Source: Lachnospiraceae bacterium (GTDB lineage Bacteria; Bacillota; Clostridia; Lachnospirales; Lachnospiraceae). From it: 64,000 nucleotides of DNA. Positions within the stretch are counted from its first letter, which is position 1. Each line of letters opens with the position of its first letter. Under the pieces are notes generated by a model. It did not search any database. It had not been told where the DNA came from and worked only from the letters and a program-made list of their open reading frames with translations. Location: assembly GCA_017540605.1 (NCBI GenBank), contig JAFYAS010000064.1:1-64000 (forward strand), written 5' to 3'. Shown here piece by piece: positions 62,116 through 64,000 of this stretch. Both the position numbers and the translations under genes were made by a program.

Positions 62116-64000
62116 TTATCCATTAACAATATATTGATAAATATCTTCCCTGACCGGAGTATCAAGCTTCCACTCTATCTCCACGGCGGTCTTGTCTGTA
62201 TTAGCCATAATGAATTCATTTGTGTTTCCGGTGGCGGTCATCCTTCCAAGGTAATAGAACTCTTTAGATATCTTATCATCTTTATTCTTCCTTACAAAAA
62301 GCTCAACATCGATATCTCGCTCCTTCGCATGCAGGAAATTCTGAACATCTTCAGAACCCAGAGATCTGCTCTGCTTTGATATAGCGATCAACGTATTTCT
62401 TGATGTAAAATGATCTTCATACTTGATGGTATCCTGTATATCTTCACTCTTGTCATAGTTGATAAATACAGGAAATGTATTTGTAGTCTTATCATACTTG
62501 TACCCACCGATATTAAGTGGCACTTCATTGTGTTCCCAGTTGAGCAACCTACATACATCTTCATAGGTGTACTTCTTGTAAAGCACAAACTCAGTATCCT
62601 GATATGTCTTCGAATAATCTCGCCAGTATCTGTACTTACCAAATTCAAGAAGTTCTTTTATGATATCATAGAACTCTTTGTTGTGTATCATTTTATTGTA
62701 CGTCTTACTGATCTCGTAATCATCCCCCGAAGCTTTCTCTATGAAGACACAATCCTCATAAGTCTTCTTTCCGGAACCGGAAGGAAACTCATTTGTCAGG
62801 ACATTTACTACGCTATTTACAACTTTGTCCGGACAGTCCTTATTGTAATTCTGCTTCAGAGATTTCTTCATTCCCTGAATCAATGCGTCATGATAGATCA
62901 GCATACGTGATAACATTTCAAGCTCATGAATACGTTTTCCGCTTGCCAACTTTTTGGAAATGAATTCAACTATCTTCTCTTCATTGGGAGCTAACCTTAC
63001 TTTGTAATCCTTCTCGTATTTAACCAGAAATTTATAATATGATCCGAGAGAATTATTATCAAAGATCCGGAGCACATCCATCTCACCGTATCTGTCAAAA
63101 TCCATAAGGCCCGGAATCCTGCCAAGCTTGTATTTCAGATTCTTGTAATTCTCTCTGATCAGCTTGATGTCGCTGAAATTCGCCGTATCGATCGCAGCAT
63201 ATATTTTCTTCTTTGCTATCTCATCAAAATGTATCGTAGAGATTCCGGGAATGATCTTCTCACCTTCCGTAACATAGCGACGGATATTATCCTTGTTGTA
63301 GGTCCTATCGCCCGAAAGCGCTATGGGGATCATGAAGTTGTTCTTGTAATTTGCGATAAAATCCAGGATAATAACAAAGTCCTTGTCGTCGGCCTTTCTA
63401 AGGCCACGCCCCAACTGCTGAACAAATACGATGGGAGACTCCGTCGGACGAAGCATCACTACCTGATTCACCTCAGGAATATCAACACCTTCATTGAAGA
63501 TATCCACGGTAAAAATGTAATCAAGATACTCGCCGTGTTTAGTACCGTCAATATCAACCTGAATATCTTTTGTAAGAAGTTCTATAGCCGCTTCTCTTTC
63601 TTGCTGACTGTCAGTTCCTGTAAGTGCCCTTGTCTTATAGCCTCTGACATTAAAAAGCTTACTAAGCTCTTCTGCCTCTTTTCTGGAACTGCAGAACACA
63701 AGCCCTTTAACCCTATCACCGGAATAGCCATAGAAATTCATCTGTTTGATGATATAGTCAACTCGCTTCTCAGAAACAAGAAATCTGAAATTCTCTATGC
63801 CTGTCTTTTCATCTATCAGCTCCCCATCCACTTCCAGATCAGTTATTCCAAAATAGTGAAAGGGACAGAGAAGATTTTCCTCCATAGCCTGTTCAAGTCT
63901 TATTTCCAAAGCTATGTTATGGTTAAATGTTTTGAACACATCAAAGTCATCTGTTCTCTCAGGAGAAGCCGTCATTCCAAGCCAGAATTCCGGTTCAAAA
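62116..64000 (-). CDS. SF2 helicase with DUF3427-type C-terminus (5' end outside the window)
   Basis: The visible 628 codons lack the first part (Walker A, Walker B). The window edge cuts the gene in frame: EPEFWLGMTASPERTD is motif III. Helicase C-terminal motifs follow: VKGLVFCSSRKEAEELSKLFNVRGYKTRALTG, YIFTVDIFNEGVDIPEVNQVVMLRPTESPIVFVQQLGRGLRK (motifs V, VI). The last 300 residues, ending GKYRYWRDYSKTYQDTEFVLYKKYTYEDVCRLLNWE and EFYYLGRMTATGNTNEF, fit the DUF3427 region. Similar proteins often carry an N-terminal PLD-like nuclease; that part would lie beyond 64000. It is followed by the NUDIX gene. Confidence 0.85.
   Translation of the reverse strand, partial: FEPEFWLGMTASPERTDDFDVFKTFNHNIALEIRLEQAMEENLLCPFHYFGITDLEVDGELIDEKTGIENFRFLVSEKRVDYIIKQMNFYGYSGDRVKGLVFCSSRKEAEELSKLFNVRGYKTRALTGTDSQQEREAAIELLTKDIQVDIDGTKHGEYLDYIFTVDIFNEGVDIPEVNQVVMLRPTESPIVFVQQLGRGLRKADDKDFVIILDFIANYKNNFMIPIALSGDRTYNKDNIRRYVTEGEKIIPGISTIHFDEIAKKKIYAAIDTANFSDIKLIRENYKNLKYKLGRIPGLMDFDRYGEMDVLRIFDNNSLGSYYKFLVKYEKDYKVRLAPNEEKIVEFISKKLASGKRIHELEMLSRMLIYHDALIQGMKKSLKQNYNKDCPDKVVNSVVNVLTNEFPSGSGKKTYEDCVFIEKASGDDYEISKTYNKMIHNKEFYDIIKELLEFGKYRYWRDYSKTYQDTEFVLYKKYTYEDVCRLLNWEHNEVPLNIGGYKYDKTTNTFPVFINYDKSEDIQDTIKYEDHFTSRNTLIAISKQSRSLGSEDVQNFLHAKERDIDVELFVRKNKDDKISKEFYYLGRMTATGNTNEFIMANTDKTAVEIEWKLDTPVREDIYQYIVNG

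Overview
The window looks like a chromosomal segment of a low-to-mid GC anaerobic Clostridia, most likely a Lachnospiraceae member of the Butyrivibrio/Lachnospira/Roseburia type. This is an inference from gene content: Firmicute-style t6A genes, SpoVK/CbbX-like AAA and SpoVB-like flippase families, several 7TM-EAL signalling proteins, secreted proteins with C-terminal beta-sandwich modules, and strong AGGAGG-type ribosome sites. All 58 protein genes called, and the one tRNA, lie on the minus strand, so transcription runs from high to low coordinates. No transposase, phage module or CRISPR array was seen.

Layout from low to high coordinate. 1-5.4 kb: tRNA-Ser(UGA), ispD and the t6A tRNA-modification genes tsaD, tsaB and tsaE with rimI and rnz. 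5.4-13 kb: a YcxB-like membrane protein, tex, a dCMP deaminase, a TerB/CbbX-like AAA protein, hom, an orphan CheW, and prfB with its programmed +1 frameshift. 13-20.2 kb: secA, a PrsA-like foldase, ilvC, ilvN, then a metal-uptake pair (ZnuA-like lipoprotein and Fur-family regulator) behind a promoter carrying three Fur-type operators. 20.3-31.2 kb: two EAL proteins, an alanine:sodium symporter, parC/parE and an AIM24 protein. 31.3-37.9 kb: a cell-surface block with four secreted proteins (two tandem transglutaminase paralogues, a CAP/SCP protein, a beta-sandwich protein), dtd, a NUDIX hydrolase, and a roughly 500-base gene-free stretch that looks like a structured non-coding RNA. 37.9-46.1 kb: NERD-HRDC protein, DUF1653 protein, beta-CASP nuclease, prmA, flippase, map, TM2 protein and CheX. 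46.2-50.1 kb: two tandem 7TM-GGDEF-like-EAL proteins. 50.1-58.9 kb: tcdA, an acetyltransferase, ybaK with an apparent homopolymer frameshift, a DUF4003-like gene, an orphan trpF, a large unknown 634-residue protein, cysK, a methyltransferase-like protein and a nucleoside deaminase. 58.9-64 kb: two overlapping WYL regulators, YbjQ, a NUDIX hydrolase and the C-terminal part of a DUF3427-type SF2 helicase cut by the window edge.

Themes that link genes: the t6A pathway (tsaB/D/E, with tcdA making cyclic t6A); translation quality control (dtd, ybaK, prfB, rimI, prmA, map); c-di-GMP turnover (four EAL proteins, three with a complete catalytic set) next to chemotaxis-type CheX and, elsewhere, CheW; and surface display. 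The least explained parts are the candidate structured RNA at 34530-35071, four multi-hairpin intergenic elements, the 634-residue protein, the four 11-bp operator-like repeats before the DUF4003-like gene, and the WYL/NUDIX/helicase block.
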